A stretch of DNA of 64,000 nucleotides from Arachnopeziza araneosa (GCA_003988855.1 QYAI01000001.1:496001-560000); one strand, 5' to 3'. Positions 23,151-34,931 are shown, counted from the stretch's first letter. Program-made: numbers and translations. Notes: generated by a model from the sequence alone, not told the origin.

Positions 23151-23999
23151 ATGATGCCTATATCGCTCAGACTTAGTCCCGAAAGGCTATCACATCTTGT
23201 TTACAACGGCTCTCCTGATCACGATAGTTCTGTCACCGCCCTACCTGAAGGAGACGGTGATCTCCCCGACACGGATAATGAGGGATTATCGTCACCATCG
23301 GCTCCAGACACACCGCGCTACAGTCCAGCTCCAGTTGATCCACCCTCGTCCTTCACACCCGAGGATCACGAGAACACAATATTAGCACGCTCATGTCTAA
23401 AAACCCTATGTACAGGTATTGCAATAGATGAACAACTCCAAGAAGCATGGAAGAGCCTTCCTAGAGACACTTCTCCATTCCTTCGAATCCCGCCCGAGCT
23501 CCATATCAAGATCTTCTCCTTCCTCAACCCCATCGACAGCACCTGCGCCTCGCTGATCAAGTAAGCCAACCTCCCCCAAGGATCATGTCCCAGCTAACCC
23601 CAGCGCAGCAAATACGTCCACGCCATCCACCGCCCACCAGCACACACGCCGCTCCTGACCGGGTCGCCCTACTCGGCCGTCCCCATCCCGACACCCATCA
23701 CCTGCAAGCACTGCATCCCGGTGCTCTTCTCGCCCGCGCACTGCGAGCTGCACTTCCACCTCCGCACGTCCATCCCTCGACACCTCACCTTCTGCGCGGC
23801 GTGCGAGAAGTTTACGTCGTGTCAGAGCGTGGCGGGGGGAGATCGTAATGGGGTTTGTAGATGTGGAGTCAGCTATCGGAGGAGGTTTGAGAGGGGCAGG
23901 AAGAGGCTGAAGACTGAGAAGAGGGATGAGAATGGGAGGGTTTGGAGGGTGAAGACGTGGTTTAATGAGAGTGTGCAGGAGACTAGCGGGAGTAGGTAG
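23151..23999 (+). CDS. F-box protein with Cys-rich C-terminus
   Basis: Two exons, 23151..23560 and 23609..23999, giving 266 residues. A Ser/Pro-rich N-terminus leads to an F-box at about residues 107-140 (FLRIPPELHIKIFSFLNP), which usually binds Skp1 in SCF ubiquitin ligases. The second exon contains paired cysteines (CKHC, CAAC and CRCG, with further Cys and His) that could bind zinc, and ends in a Lys/Arg-rich tail. The start of exon 2 (about 23609-23830) is markedly richer in GC and CG dinucleotides than its surroundings. The substrate cannot be inferred. Confidence 0.75.
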
Positions 24000-24387
24000 T
24001 AGGAGGTAGTGCTAGGCGGTAGTAAGAAGTGATATGAATTGCGTAGTGTGAGAGGGAGAGATTAGTGCTGGTAGAGGGCTTTGCGTTTATCGTGGATTTG
24101 TTTTCGGCAAGAATTGGTGATGGTACCTCAATGCGTTGGTTTAGCATTTCGGACACTGAGTTAGGACGTTTGAGAACTATAGTGGTGTTCGAGGTAGTCT
24201 CTTTGTTCGAGACTTCTTTGAGAGAAGAAAAAGTACACCTCATTCACTTTCAAAAGAAACAATATGAGGAATTCGCTCTCTCATTGAGAAGAAAGGAGTC
24301 TTTGACTAGCCATATTCCTAAAACTTACAACGGTAACGCCACGCAATGCACCTATTTTTGCATACATAAAATACAGTTTCCTATGTA
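24000..24387. other. Intergenic, convergent 3' ends
   Basis: Short convergent spacer between the F-box gene and COX11; nothing further seen. Confidence 0.5.
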
Positions 24388-25266
24388 TCAGGCATACGGC
24401 TTTAAATGCCCACTCTTATCGTACCGTGCTTCTGTCTCTTGTTAGATATATACTGTAAAATATCAAAAACCAACTTACTGAAAAAAGTATAACTCAACGT
24501 AACCTGTTCAATCCCTTTCATACTCGGATCATTTACAAAATCCGGATCAATATAGAAGAACACCGGCATGTCTACCGTCTCCCCCGCATTCAGCCTCTGC
24601 TCCTCGAAGCAAAAACACTGAATCTTGGAGAAGTAAGGCGCTACTTGCGCAGGCGTCACGCTATACGTTGCTACCCCTATGATATCCTCGGACGATTTGT
24701 TCGTAGCGGTATAGAACGCTAGAGCGGTTTCTCCGGGGAGCACGCGCACCTCGCGCTGTTGAGGTACGAATTTCCACGGCAGGACGTCAGATACGGATCC
24801 ATTGAAGGTGATCCGGATGCGCTTCGCGTGCTCCACGGGTCGCAGACGCAGAGAGGGATCGCCATCGGTAGAACCGCCGTGCCCGGGGGCTTTTATGGGT
24901 TGTCCTCCCCAGCCAGTGGTTTGGCAGATCTGTACGGTGGGTCAGGTTGGGAGTATGTGGCATGGGAAGAGGACGGACCATTTTATACATGGGAACAGAG
25001 CCGTAGGAGAATGCTACTGTCCCTAGTATTATGCTGAGCGTGTAATAGAGGGTTGAGCTATTCTTCTTCGCGAATGGAGCCCGCAATTGCTCCATAGTTG
25101 GAGCGGCATTTTGCCTGCTGCTGGTGGTGTCATGAATGCTGCGTCTTATAGAGGTACTGAAAAATCGTGGGGTGGGTTTTCGACGAGTGGGTTTTGCGCA
25201 GGCAGAGCAGATCCAAGCTGCTTCTTTGTTGGCAGGTCCAGACAGTAGTCGAGGGAAGTTATTCAT
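24388..25266 (-). CDS. COX11: Cytochrome c oxidase assembly factor Cox11
   Basis: Three exons on the minus strand: 24979..25266, 24479..24929 and 24388..24431, giving 260 residues. Cox11 is a mitochondrial inner-membrane protein that delivers copper to the CuB site of Cox1. An Arg/Ser-rich presequence is followed by one membrane helix (about residues 70-92). The intermembrane-space beta domain carries the copper-binding CFCF motif (Cys201 and Cys203) and the conserved PVFFYIDP. The last exon is only 44 nt and supplies the family C-terminus (KARYDKSGHLKP). It is reached through the acceptor at 24432-24433, past nearer AG dinucleotides. Reading straight through the intron instead would give an unrelated tail. 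Confidence 0.93.
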
Positions 25267-25633
25267 CTTGATTGTCGTTGTATAAAGAGCTCTACAAAGA
25301 GCTCGGAAGCTTTCCGAATCGAGGCACGTCGGATGTATATGTTGATCCGGCCGCCTGTAGCCTTCCGAATTTATCCCTCGTCATCACCATCATAACATGA
25401 GAGAAAGGAGTCAAACATTCTGACCTAGTGGTTGATGGCAGTTCAGAGTAGGAGATATACTTTGAAGATTCTGCCAAGTGGCCACTGCTCAATTCTCAGC
25501 CAGATCTACAATGAATAATGGATTTTAACTTGTATGACATCACGATATATCTCTACTTTCAAGTCCATGCATCCTTATTCCAGAGTCAATTTACTATTAT
25601 CTGCTTTCTATCTTTCCTGCACACATCTTCTCC
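25267..25633. promoter_or_regulatory. Divergent promoter of COX11 and the cupin gene
   Basis: About 370 bases between two divergent starts; no coding signal. Confidence 0.5.
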
Positions 25634-26255
25634 ATGCTCTCCCAAACTATAGCTCGTACTCTCCGCTCAGCATCTCGAACTTATATCTCTCTCCCTCACA
25701 AGACACGCACCATGGCATCTTTCAAGCCCAACTCCAACCTCCCCAAGCATGAAATGGCCTACTTCCCTCAAATGACCACCTCACTTCCCTCCTCCTCTGG
25801 CGAGTTTCGCAAAGTCCTCTGGACAGGTCTCTATTCACAAGTAGTTCTGATGACCATCCCCGTGGGCGGAGACATCGGGGACGAAGTGCATACCGTGGAC
25901 CAGGCTTTGACCTTCACGAGTGGTCTAGGTAAAGCTACCATCAATGGGAAAGATCAAGATGTCAAGGCCGGGGATCTAATGGTTGTCCCCGCGGGGACGC
26001 AACATCAGTTCGTCAATACCGGACCGACTCCGTTGGTGAGTGAGACGACTTTGAGGCGGCGTTCTGTTAACCTCTGGCTAGATTTTGTACACAATTTATT
26101 CTCCGGCCGAACATGCGCCGACTACGGTGCATCATACGAAAGAACAGGGCGAAAAGGAGGAGGATGGTGGAGGTGATGAGGCGCCTGAGTGGGCGAGGAA
26201 AAGCAAGAAGGAGAATGAGGATGCGGGACTTGTGAAAATGAGTGGGAAGTATTGA
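25634..26255 (+). CDS. Small cupin-domain protein, possibly dual-targeted
   Basis: Two exons, 25634..26035 and 26082..26255. From the first ATG the product has 191 residues; from the ATG at 25712, which has the better CACCATGG context, it has 165. A single cupin fold is visible: GDEVHTVDQ with the first metal motif, then an AGDLMVVPAGTQHQFVN block. The C-terminal EHAPTTVHHTKE segment is typical of fungal members. The tail is rich in Lys and Glu. The 26-residue extension from the first start contains Arg, Ser and Thr but no acidic residue and resembles a mitochondrial presequence. The ligand or reaction is unknown; the cupin call is firm. Confidence 0.82.
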
Positions 26256-26533
26256 AAGACCCCCTAGGATAGGCACTAAACTAAAAAGAGTTGATGCATA
26301 TTACGTTTTTAGATATCTTGGATGATTTCTAGCATGGGTTGATCAGTGAATATAATGTATATACGCTCACTATATACTTTTTTAAAGGCGACCAAGTATT
26401 TTTCACAAGAGAGGTTCTTGCAAAGCTAAAAACCTACGGTTTTATTCCAAAACACTAAACCAAATTGCAATATTGCTAGCAGTCAAAATAGCAACCAAAA
26501 CAACGCCCAAAAGACACCTTTTACTGCACACCC

Positions 26534-28049
26534 TCACATATCATTTAACCCTCCGATCACAGCCATCAAGGCAATCAGAAGCGCAGCCGCAGTAAGGATA
26601 TAACCAGCCAACGTCCACGCCGTAGAAACATCCCCCTTCATCATGTACCAAGAGCCAATGGCCAAGGAAAGCAGCAACGGCATCGCCACAACAGTAGTGA
26701 GCCGATAACTAGACCAAAAATAGATCAGCCGCAGCGAATACTTCCCCTCCAAGGGATTCTCCTTATTGTCATTGAGGTTCTTCTGCACCCAGCCCTGCCA
26801 CGCCTTCGCGCTATCCGAGTCATTGTGGCGCTTCGAAACAATGTAGGCCGAGTAGAGCTGTGCGAGGACCGATTCTTGCGACGGGCTGAGCCTCAGTGGG
26901 ATGTGTGCTCCTCGAGCTATGTCACACTGAGGCATGGTCAGACGGCCCCGGATCTCGCAAATAGAAATTGGGGAGGCTTACCTTGTACAACCCAAAGCCG
27001 CGGAGGGCTTTGAGTGATAGGTATTTTCGGAGCCCACGAACGCTGCACTCACCTTCTCTTAATATAGCAAAGAATCGGTCGGGTGAGTCGATCTGCAACG
27101 TAACCTCCTGTGGATCTCCGCCGCCGTGAGAGAACCATCCGATGACGATGTAGGGCGTGGATTTGGGTAGGATGATCTCTACCAAGTGCTTGATATCTTC
27201 TCGACTAGCTCCGATTATTGGAAATTCGGGTCGTGGTTTTGCTTGGTGGGTATGTGAATGCGTAAGTCGTTGGAAGGACAAACCGACATTCCCCCAAACC
27301 TTGGAGGTTATCCGTTGAAGGGCATTGGTGCTTTCGGGTTCCTCAGCTGCCACTCCTATCGTTTCCGATGGTTTTGGTTCGACCGATATCTCAACCGTCT
27401 CCGATGTCTGAGTAGAGTCGACATGGACTGATTCGTCATGCTGGACACTTAGGGCAGCCTGTGCAAGAGCACTTGTTCCATCCTTGAGTCCTGCTTCCTT
27501 TGCAAGCCTAGCTTGCTTTTTCTCCATCATCCTGTTGAGAAGCTTCCTCGAATAACGCTGCAACATCCTCTTTCTCTTTCTCAGCATGTAAATAAGCGTA
27601 TGACGAGAGTCTTCCATATGCTTCAAGAAGGCAATCCTTGATTTCCAAACCCTTCTTTGACGTCCATGAAAGTCCCACCAGGAGAGTCCTCTCAGAAGAC
27701 CCTGCAACTGCTTCTGCTCATAGTTAAAGCGGTCGAACATGGCTTCGTAGTCCTCAAAGTTAAAGCTTTCGGGTTCATCAACGTTGAGAAGTTTAAGAAA
27801 GAGCCGTGCTTCACTTGAAGATAGGCCGACACGTCTGGTGCATTGTTCGTCGGCCCAGAAGAGATTACCGTTCGTAGACTTGATGATTGGCGGGATTTCA
27901 TCGAGCTCAATGACTCCAGAGAAATTGTTAACGCGCCGAGAACCAAAAATGGAAGGTCGGCTTGATCTAGGAAGCAATGACACAGATGAATCGAACCATG
28001 AGTCTAGCTCCTCCAAGCCATTCTCTATATCAGGAGGTCTCGACTGCAT
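26534..28049 (-). CDS. Unidentified fungal membrane protein
   Basis: Two exons on the minus strand, 26982..28049 and 26534..26926, giving 486 residues. An acidic N-terminus is followed by a Lys/Arg-rich, probably helical block (about residues 150-195, RKRKRMLQRY) and a Ser/Thr/Glu-rich linker. A conserved-looking C-terminal part ends in two hydrophobic helices (about residues 420-480, separated by a short Lys/Gly/Asp loop). I recall this C-terminal two-helix arrangement from uncharacterised fungal proteins but can name no function. The intron has a GTAAGC donor and a CTCAG acceptor. Confidence 0.7.
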
Positions 28050-28649
28050 CTTGATAGGAGCTCAAAAGAGTGAAATGCTGAAGGTGAAAATAGAAGAAGT
28101 GAAACCTGGTCTCCAAATCTTTAGTTCACTTGATGGATTTCATGATATGGACTCACACTAGACAGATGAATACTGGGCGGTTGTTTTTTTTGGTGAACTC
28201 TCTTGCGGAATTATGGGGCTTGATGGAAATAAATGGATTTAAATTACAGATAAAGTCCAACTGATTCTGCTTGATATACCGTCATAGTGTGATTCAACGT
28301 ACCTCATACTACAGGGGCGGCTCTGTGATTGGTTATGCTACGTAGCACAATCACCGCACTTTGCTCTTTCGACTGAGATTAGCATACAAAGGCGCACAAG
28401 TCATGCTTGAAATGCACATTTGAGATGGCCCAGAAATACACTTGATGGGCAATTATAAGTCAAAACAGAAACTCTTCTGCTTCTCGGGTAAGGAGAAAGA
28501 TACCACGATCAAATGTGGAGAGTGATAGAAAATCAACGTGACCCATATTCTGATTCAATAAGCAGAACTTTGAAAATACAATAATAGAGGTCGCCCTCGA
28601 ATGATTTTTTGCGGGAGTCCTGTCCCGTTGCAGTGCAGACTGTATTTCT
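28050..28649. other. Intergenic between tandem minus-strand genes
   Basis: 600 bases of AT-rich sequence holding the promoter of the downstream gene and a 3' flank; no gene seen. Confidence 0.5.
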
Positions 28650-29918
28650 CTACAGCGAATGTGAAGTGCGCGGCCGGTCATCGCTCCCTTCTACTGAAAG
28701 ATATTCCGATTGTACCGAGCCATTCCAATCCTCCCTTTCTGACATTTCTGAATCCGTGGTTACCGACCGAGCATAACGGTCTTCTTGCTCCGACATTTCA
28801 GAATCTTCTGATACCGATGCACCTCGCCGTATTGCTGTGATTGGTGTTTTCGATCTCAACGCCGTTATCGGCGTTCCCAAAATCGGATCCTCATCAGCCT
28901 CCACTTCGGCAGCGGAAATAGTCCACTCCCATTTTCGTTTCTTCTCCTTCCTTTTTCTTTTGCGTGCTCCAGGGGTCTCTAAATCGCTTTCTGCCATCCT
29001 TCTTCTCATTTCTTCAAACGGGCCTGGAGTTTGTCCTCCGTCTCTTGTCTCATCTCCTGTATATTCCATAGCCAGTTCTAATGTTTGGACCGTGCTGTCA
29101 GGCTCGACCTCCATTGCAGAACGCGGCGAGTCCTCGGCTAGGAGATCAATATGTGATTTGACATATTTATTCGTCTGTATAGTTTCGGTTAACGGATTGT
29201 TGTAACCGACTTTTTTGTTTGCTCTGTTAGCCAGTCGTAACGATATCCGGCTTGGGGTTACTGGTGTCACCGCGGTTCGTGGTGGAAGAGGCGAGTTGCG
29301 TAGTATGCTGTGTAGACTTCGAGGGTGTGTGTAAGGAGCTGAAAAATGCTGACTTGTCAATGTCATCCGCCGTCTTGGTGTTCGTGGTGTACTGGGATTG
29401 GATTTGTTTGGCACATTAGCGGCAAATGTGAAGACTCGAGGTTGGGAATGCTCTGAGCCAGCCGACTGAGGAGGAGTAAAAGTGAAGGCTGACGGAGGAG
29501 GCTTTAGATCACCCTCTGGATGCGCAGTGATAGGAGTTAGGTTGCTTGGAAAGGCAGAGCTAGGTGTGTCTGGATAGATAATAGAGAAAGGGCCAGGCGT
29601 CTGGGTTCTATGGGAGGCATGTTTTTGTTCGTCTGTTCGATTGAAGTTTGTGGTTTCGAGCCTCAGAAATGTAGGCTTGCCGGCTTTACCCTCTGGAGGT
29701 GTCGGCCGTGCTGTTCGTGGGGAAGAGTTCTCAATGGCAACGGCGTAGGCATTGGAGAGGGTGTTGAAGGCAGTGGGCGACGATGGATCAACGTCCGACT
29801 TGAGTGCTGTGATGGACTTTCCTAGAACAGTGGCGGTTCCAGGAGTCTTGATCTGAAGAGAAAGCCGTGGGCGCTTGGGAGGAGAGGAAGATTGTGGTGA
29901 TGCATTGTTCAGCGACAT
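28650..29918 (-). CDS. Disordered, probably nuclear protein of unknown function
   Basis: A single exon of 422 residues. The sequence is rich in Pro, Ser, Thr and Arg with many TP and SP sites, which could be phosphorylated. It has a basic KRKRKEKKRK cluster (about residue 335) that could act as a nuclear localisation signal. Near the C-terminus an acidic DSEMSE motif occurs twice. There is no folded domain, signal peptide or membrane helix. The first residues (SSPPKRPRLSLQIKTP) look like a linear-motif region. I do not recognise the family. Confidence 0.7.
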   Translation of the reverse strand: MSLNNASPQSSSPPKRPRLSLQIKTPGTATVLGKSITALKSDVDPSSPTAFNTLSNAYAVAIENSSPRTARPTPPEGKAGKPTFLRLETTNFNRTDEQKHASHRTQTPGPFSIIYPDTPSSAFPSNLTPITAHPEGDLKPPPSAFTFTPPQSAGSEHSQPRVFTFAANVPNKSNPSTPRTPRRRMTLTSQHFSAPYTHPRSLHSILRNSPLPPRTAVTPVTPSRISLRLANRANKKVGYNNPLTETIQTNKYVKSHIDLLAEDSPRSAMEVEPDSTVQTLELAMEYTGDETRDGGQTPGPFEEMRRRMAESDLETPGARKRKRKEKKRKWEWTISAAEVEADEDPILGTPITALRSKTPITAIRRGASVSEDSEMSEQEDRYARSVTTDSEMSEREDWNGSVQSEYLSVEGSDDRPRTSHSL

Positions 29919-32245
29919 TGTGGCCGGTGAAGGCGGATTAGCAGGTCCAAGCCCAAGCAGAGTAGAGCAAAGTGTCGCAACGTTCCTGAGACCCGGGCAG
30001 TAGGTCCAGTTTCGTCGCTGGTGAAGTTGTCAAAATCCAAATAGGTGCGATATGACAGTGCGGGTAATAGAGAGAGAAACCCAGGCCGTTATGTATTATC
30101 GCGGCTTCGGTGAGGGTCCGGCGGGAACCCAGTGTGCTGTTACCCTCAGGGTGGGGAAGGGCCAAAATGGATCTTATGCAGGTGACGGGCTTGACAATGC
30201 GGGCAATGGCAACAATTAGGCGCGGTGTGACAAGTATTTCGAGCAGCACAGGACGGGAGAAAAGGCAGCAAAATGCCTGGATTGGGAGCAATTCCAGTCT
30301 GTTGGCTGCGAGGGCTCCATGAACCGCTGGGATAATGCGCCTCACCTGCATGAAGACCAACATCGTCACACGTCACCCATTGGGCAGAAGTTGCGTCTGA
30401 TAGCCACATCCCATAATTAGGGCTCGCTCACAGGCCAGTCCTATTTCCAACCCCCAGCAGCTCTGCGGCAGAGACGGGGTGAGCGACTATTCTGACACCA
30501 TCATTGACGCCGCGGCCACTCTTAACGCGACAGCCATGGCAAGGATGGGAAAACGCTAGGCTGACCTTTGGTAGCATGGATACCCGAAAGGAGAAGTATG
30601 AGCACAAGAGAACGCTGCTTTGGGAACAATCACACTCGTGGCACTGCCATCTGAATCATACGAAATTGTCATTCTCGACATCATTAGACCCTCGTGAAGC
30701 GACCCTGTACTTGCTTCTAATCCGACTGACATCACTCAACCTTTCTTCTTCTTCTCATCACACCAAGTATGACCTGCTTACGCCGCCTAGAAATGAGTGG
30801 GCGGCGACAAGCAACCCTTCCCTGGGATGTTCGCTGTTCAAGCTGCCTTTGCAGCCTGGTCATGCAGCTTAGGCCAGGAGTAGGAGTGTAAGAAGTCGAG
30901 CCCTACACCACTAATCTCAGAGCTCGGAGAAAGGCAGTGCTCCCTCCTGAACTTCAGACGAGACAAATCCGGAGAGATGCTAAATAAGTTCAGTCTCTTC
31001 ATCGCATCTTCCCCTTTCCCACCATCATCGTAAAATAAATCTTTCATCAACTGAATGTCGCGATTCCCGACACATCAACATATGTGGTGAGATTGAGGTC
31101 AGCTCGGTCTCTTGATGGTGGGGTCTCAGCCAGTCTTCGGAGACAAAACAAGATCAAAGGTTCGTCGAATAGCGTTTGAAGCGGAGAACGCCCAGTGAAC
31201 CCAACGGGACGGTATGCCGCAGGCTGGTTTAGGGAAGATCTCTCGCACCACAAAGGTGTTCATTGGCCGAGAACTGTCAATATAACCAATTGGAGAAACC
31301 AAGGTGTTTGCCGGGCGGCAATCGAGGAGACTTTTCCTCATGGTCAATTTCACTGTCACATAAATGATAGGTTCCCCAGGGGTGGAGAGTCCGATTCGAG
31401 TTCTCTCAGCCATGAACTCTTGCTCCGAAACAAGAATTCGATTGCCTTCAACTATCGTCACCACTTTCTTTGTAGCGCCGAATCTTTGAATGCTGGTTAT
31501 ATCAAGAGCCGTAGTCTAGGTAGATGTGCTTCAAGGACCAAGGGTAGCGACCTCTTTTCTTAACAGCGGCGTGTCTATCAACACAAACCACGTTGAGAGA
31601 AAACAGCCATCCTTCAGTTCAGCCACTGGCTAAAATGGCGTTTGAAGGAGAATACAGACGGTTTAGACTCAGCGACTAGCTTTAGATCTAATCCGGGCTC
31701 CCTGACACGGATTGACAGTAGGGATAGCTGCACTAAGAGAAATGACAGAATAATAGAGTAGAAATCTGATTGTTCCACATGAACCACACGCGAAGAAGAT
31801 CGAAAATGAACAAAAGAAAAGCAGCAGAGCCATAAGATGACTGCATGAACCCGATTCCTGCAAATGATCTGCAACCCGTTTCCGTATCGCATGTCAGCGT
31901 CCGAGACAAGCGTTTTAGTGCAGCAAACCAATTGCTTGATGTAGGTAATCATCTCTCAATGCAAAAGGGCAAGACGGTGGAAGAGATTAATGAAATAAGG
32001 TATCAAGGAGATTTGTGCTTGGATTCGAAGAAGGGCAGCGGTGAAGATGCATGAAATTGAAGGGTTTCATGCCTGAGGCCCTTAGGCGATAGGTGCGGGT
32101 GTGCGGACATCGCGCTCTCTCCACGCGCTTCGAACGCGCTTGAATCTATTTTGGAATTCGTTATCATTTTTCTCGAACACTGCTACCGTGCCATACCAAG
32201 CAAGCATGCGAAGGCGTCACCATTGTGCGCAAGCCTTCCGAGCCG
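29919..32245. other. Gene-free 2.3 kb
   Basis: The longest stretch without a supported gene. Many short frames exist on both strands with no splice-consistent partners. One minus-strand frame (31126 to about 31512) has protein-like composition and is listed as a finding. The last few hundred bases are probably the polymerase iota promoter. Confidence 0.45.
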
Positions 32246-34255
32246 ATGATGACACGATCGAAGCCACCCAAACGAAACGACAACAGGATCATAATCCATT
32301 TTGTTAGTTCTGACTACTAGACTGATTCAGTCGCGTCGTTTCTAACTTTGGGAAAGGATTACGACTGTTTCTATGCTTCAGTCTTTGAGAACGAGAATCC
32401 TGCTTTGAAATCCGTACCTTTGGTCTGTCAATAGTGAGCCCTGACTAAAGTAGAGTTATCGGCTGACTCCTCTAAGGCTGTGCAGCAGGTAACAATCTTC
32501 TCATGTTACCCTCCTAACATTATTTCCGAGTCTAAGTCAGCCCAGAAGCAAATAATTGTGACGTGCAACTATGAAGCTCGTCGTCGAGGTCTCCACAAAC
32601 TCGAACTTATAGCGGAAGCCAAGAAAAAATGCCCCGAAGTAGTAATTGTTCTCGGTGAAGAGTTGGGCAGATTTAGAGATGCGTCAAAAGCGCTCTACAA
32701 ATTCCTGGAGGCATTTACGTGGAGTGGTAAAGTAGAGAAACTAGGCTTCGATGAAGTGTTCATGGATGTGTCAGACATTATCGATTTTAATGAGGCGTTG
32801 CTGAATCCTAACGATTTGAGCAATTCCTTTTTTCAGCTAAGCAAGAATGATCCAACTCGTGGGTTTACGTTCGATGCTACGAAAATAGCCGGTCATCAAT
32901 TTCCAGATGCTCCTGAAGCCTCACCTTCGGCCATGCCGACCCATTTTACAGAGACCTCTCTCCTGACCCGCCTCCTGCTCGGCTCTCATTTGGCGCAGCA
33001 CTTGCGATTAAGCTTAGAAGAAGAGAAAGGGTACACGTCCACCGTCGGAATATCGACCAACAAAATCCTAAGCAAGCTCATCGGAAATATGAACAAACCG
33101 AAAGGCCAGACTACGCTTATGCCACCTTATTTTAGTCCTCACGGAAGCTTGGATGCCCAAATTAAGAGCAATGTGACGTCCTTTGTAGATAGTCATGATA
33201 TCGGTAAGGTCCCAGGAATAGGATTCAAAATGTCGCAGAAAATTCGCAATCACATCTTCTCCCAACCTGCCGATTTCGACCCCGGTCGTGATTGGGGAGG
33301 CACCAAAGAATTGGTGACGGTCGATATGGTACGAAATCTCCCTGATATGGGGCCGGAGCTTCTTGAGAAGATCCTCGGCGGCCCGGGGTCAGAACGAGGA
33401 ATAGGTGGTAAGGCTTGGGGACTTATGAACGGAGTTGATGACACAGAAGTCCAACAGGCTAAGAAAGTGCCAACTCAAATCAGTATTGAAGATTCTTATG
33501 GTTCGTTAACTACTGTGCCTCAAGTTCTCAAAGAGCTCCGCATTCTTACCACGAGCCTCTTGAAAAGGATGCACGTCGACCTTCTCGAAGACGATGAAGA
33601 TCCCCACTCTGGACATTTGCAACGATGGACAGCGCTACCCAAGACTCTTCGACTTTCCACAAGGCCTCGCCCTCCTGCGAATGCAGATGGGACAAGAACC
33701 AGGAGTTTCAACCGAATATCAAGATCAGGCCCCTTACCAAGTTTCGTGTTCAATTTGAACGAGCGCTTCGAAGCTATTGTGGAAAAGCTAGTAACGGAGG
33801 CTCTTCTCCCAATGTTTAAGAAGCTGCATCCCTATCCAGCGGGTTGGAATCTGAGCCTCATCAACATCGGCGTAACCAACATGATAGAGACAGCAAGTGA
33901 GGATCCCAAAGCCGGAGGTAGAGATATATCTCGTATGTTCAAGCGGCAAGAGGAGGTACTCAAGGAATGGAAGGTCGAGGACAGAGACGTGCCTCCTGAC
34001 CCTATTCCGATAGTGGCGCCAAACCAGGTTTCTGATTCTCGAACAGATCCAAGTGCTGGAAATGATGTTCTTGACAGTTTCATGAACGGTTCGGAAGATA
34101 GCATCGTACCTACGCAGAATACGGTTCCAGATCAGGATCTGTGGGAGAGGGAAGATGAGGAGGATGGGAGTAGAGAGAAGTGTCTTGACTGCGGCGCTAT
34201 CATGCCTTCTTTCGCCATGGCTGCTCACGAGAGGTTTCATACTCTTGAGGGCTAG
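32246..34255 (+). CDS. DNA polymerase iota-like Y-family translesion polymerase
   Basis: Four exons: 32246..32302, 32357..32422, 32477..32488 and 32546..34255, giving 614 residues. Y-family polymerases copy past damaged bases. The palm begins IIHFDYDCFYASV, with metal-binding Asp at about residues 20 and 22; the second acidic cluster is GFDEVFMDVS (Asp114, Glu115). The YTSTVGISTNKILSKL block and the helix-hairpin VPGIGFKMSQKI of the thumb follow, then a little-finger region. The C-terminus has a CxxC...HxxxH element (CLDCGAIMPSF) that fits a UBZ ubiquitin-binding finger. Exon 3 is only 12 nt (AVQQ) and is needed to restore the family sequence PLAVQQKQIIVTCNYEARR. The donor of exon 2 is a weak GTCTGT. 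Confidence 0.87.
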
Positions 34256-34337
34256 TATATATAGTGCAGGTACAATACAATTAAATCATCACTCGTTACT
34301 CCTCCTTTCATCGCCTTCTTATTACCCCACCAAACAA

Positions 34338-34473
34338 TCTCCTTCTTTCCCTTTCCTTTTCCCTTTCCTTTTTTCTCTTCCTTTCTCCGCCTTTCCTTCT
34401 CTTCTCTTTTCTTCTCTTCTCTCTGCCTTTCCTCTCTTCTCTCCTCCTCCCCTTCCTCTCCCCTCTCTCCTCT

Positions 34474-34515
<42 letters not shown>
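34338..34515. repeat. Polypyrimidine tract ending in (CT)18
   Basis: Nearly 180 bases of C and T on the plus strand, downstream of the polymerase iota stop, ending with a perfect CT dinucleotide run from about 34479 to 34515. It lies between two converging genes. Confidence 0.9.
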
Positions 34516-34518
<3 letters not shown>

Positions 34519-34931
34519 CGCACGTCCCAAAGCATCCAGGAGCGGCCGATTGGCCACGCCAGTCGGCGCCCCGTCAACCAGCCCTATTGCAACACATCCC
34601 GCTCGTCATCTCGTCGACGGCCGAGTGTCATGAAATGATAGCTATAGGCGGACGGAAGCGAGAAAGGGGGGTTTGTTTTGGGGTCTGGTTCGTGGATGGG
34701 TGGTTGAGGGCGAGATGGATCATCACGTTGTGGTAAGGAGCTGGAGGAAGTCGGTGTCAGAACTTAATCTCACGTTCACAGTGGTCTGGCTTGAGTGTAT
34801 GGTTCATATTCTTCGGCCAGCTCATCGCGAATCCCTCTACCGTGCCATGGCAACCCCCATCTACTATATATGCCAGAGGGCGACCGATCCCATAACCGCA
34901 ACCAGTACTCCATACATGCATGCCATCCCAA

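Noticed and set aside
34252..34577. Frames of poly-Arg/Glu in the pyrimidine tract
   Set aside because: Pure translation of the CT/CCT repeat; no gene.
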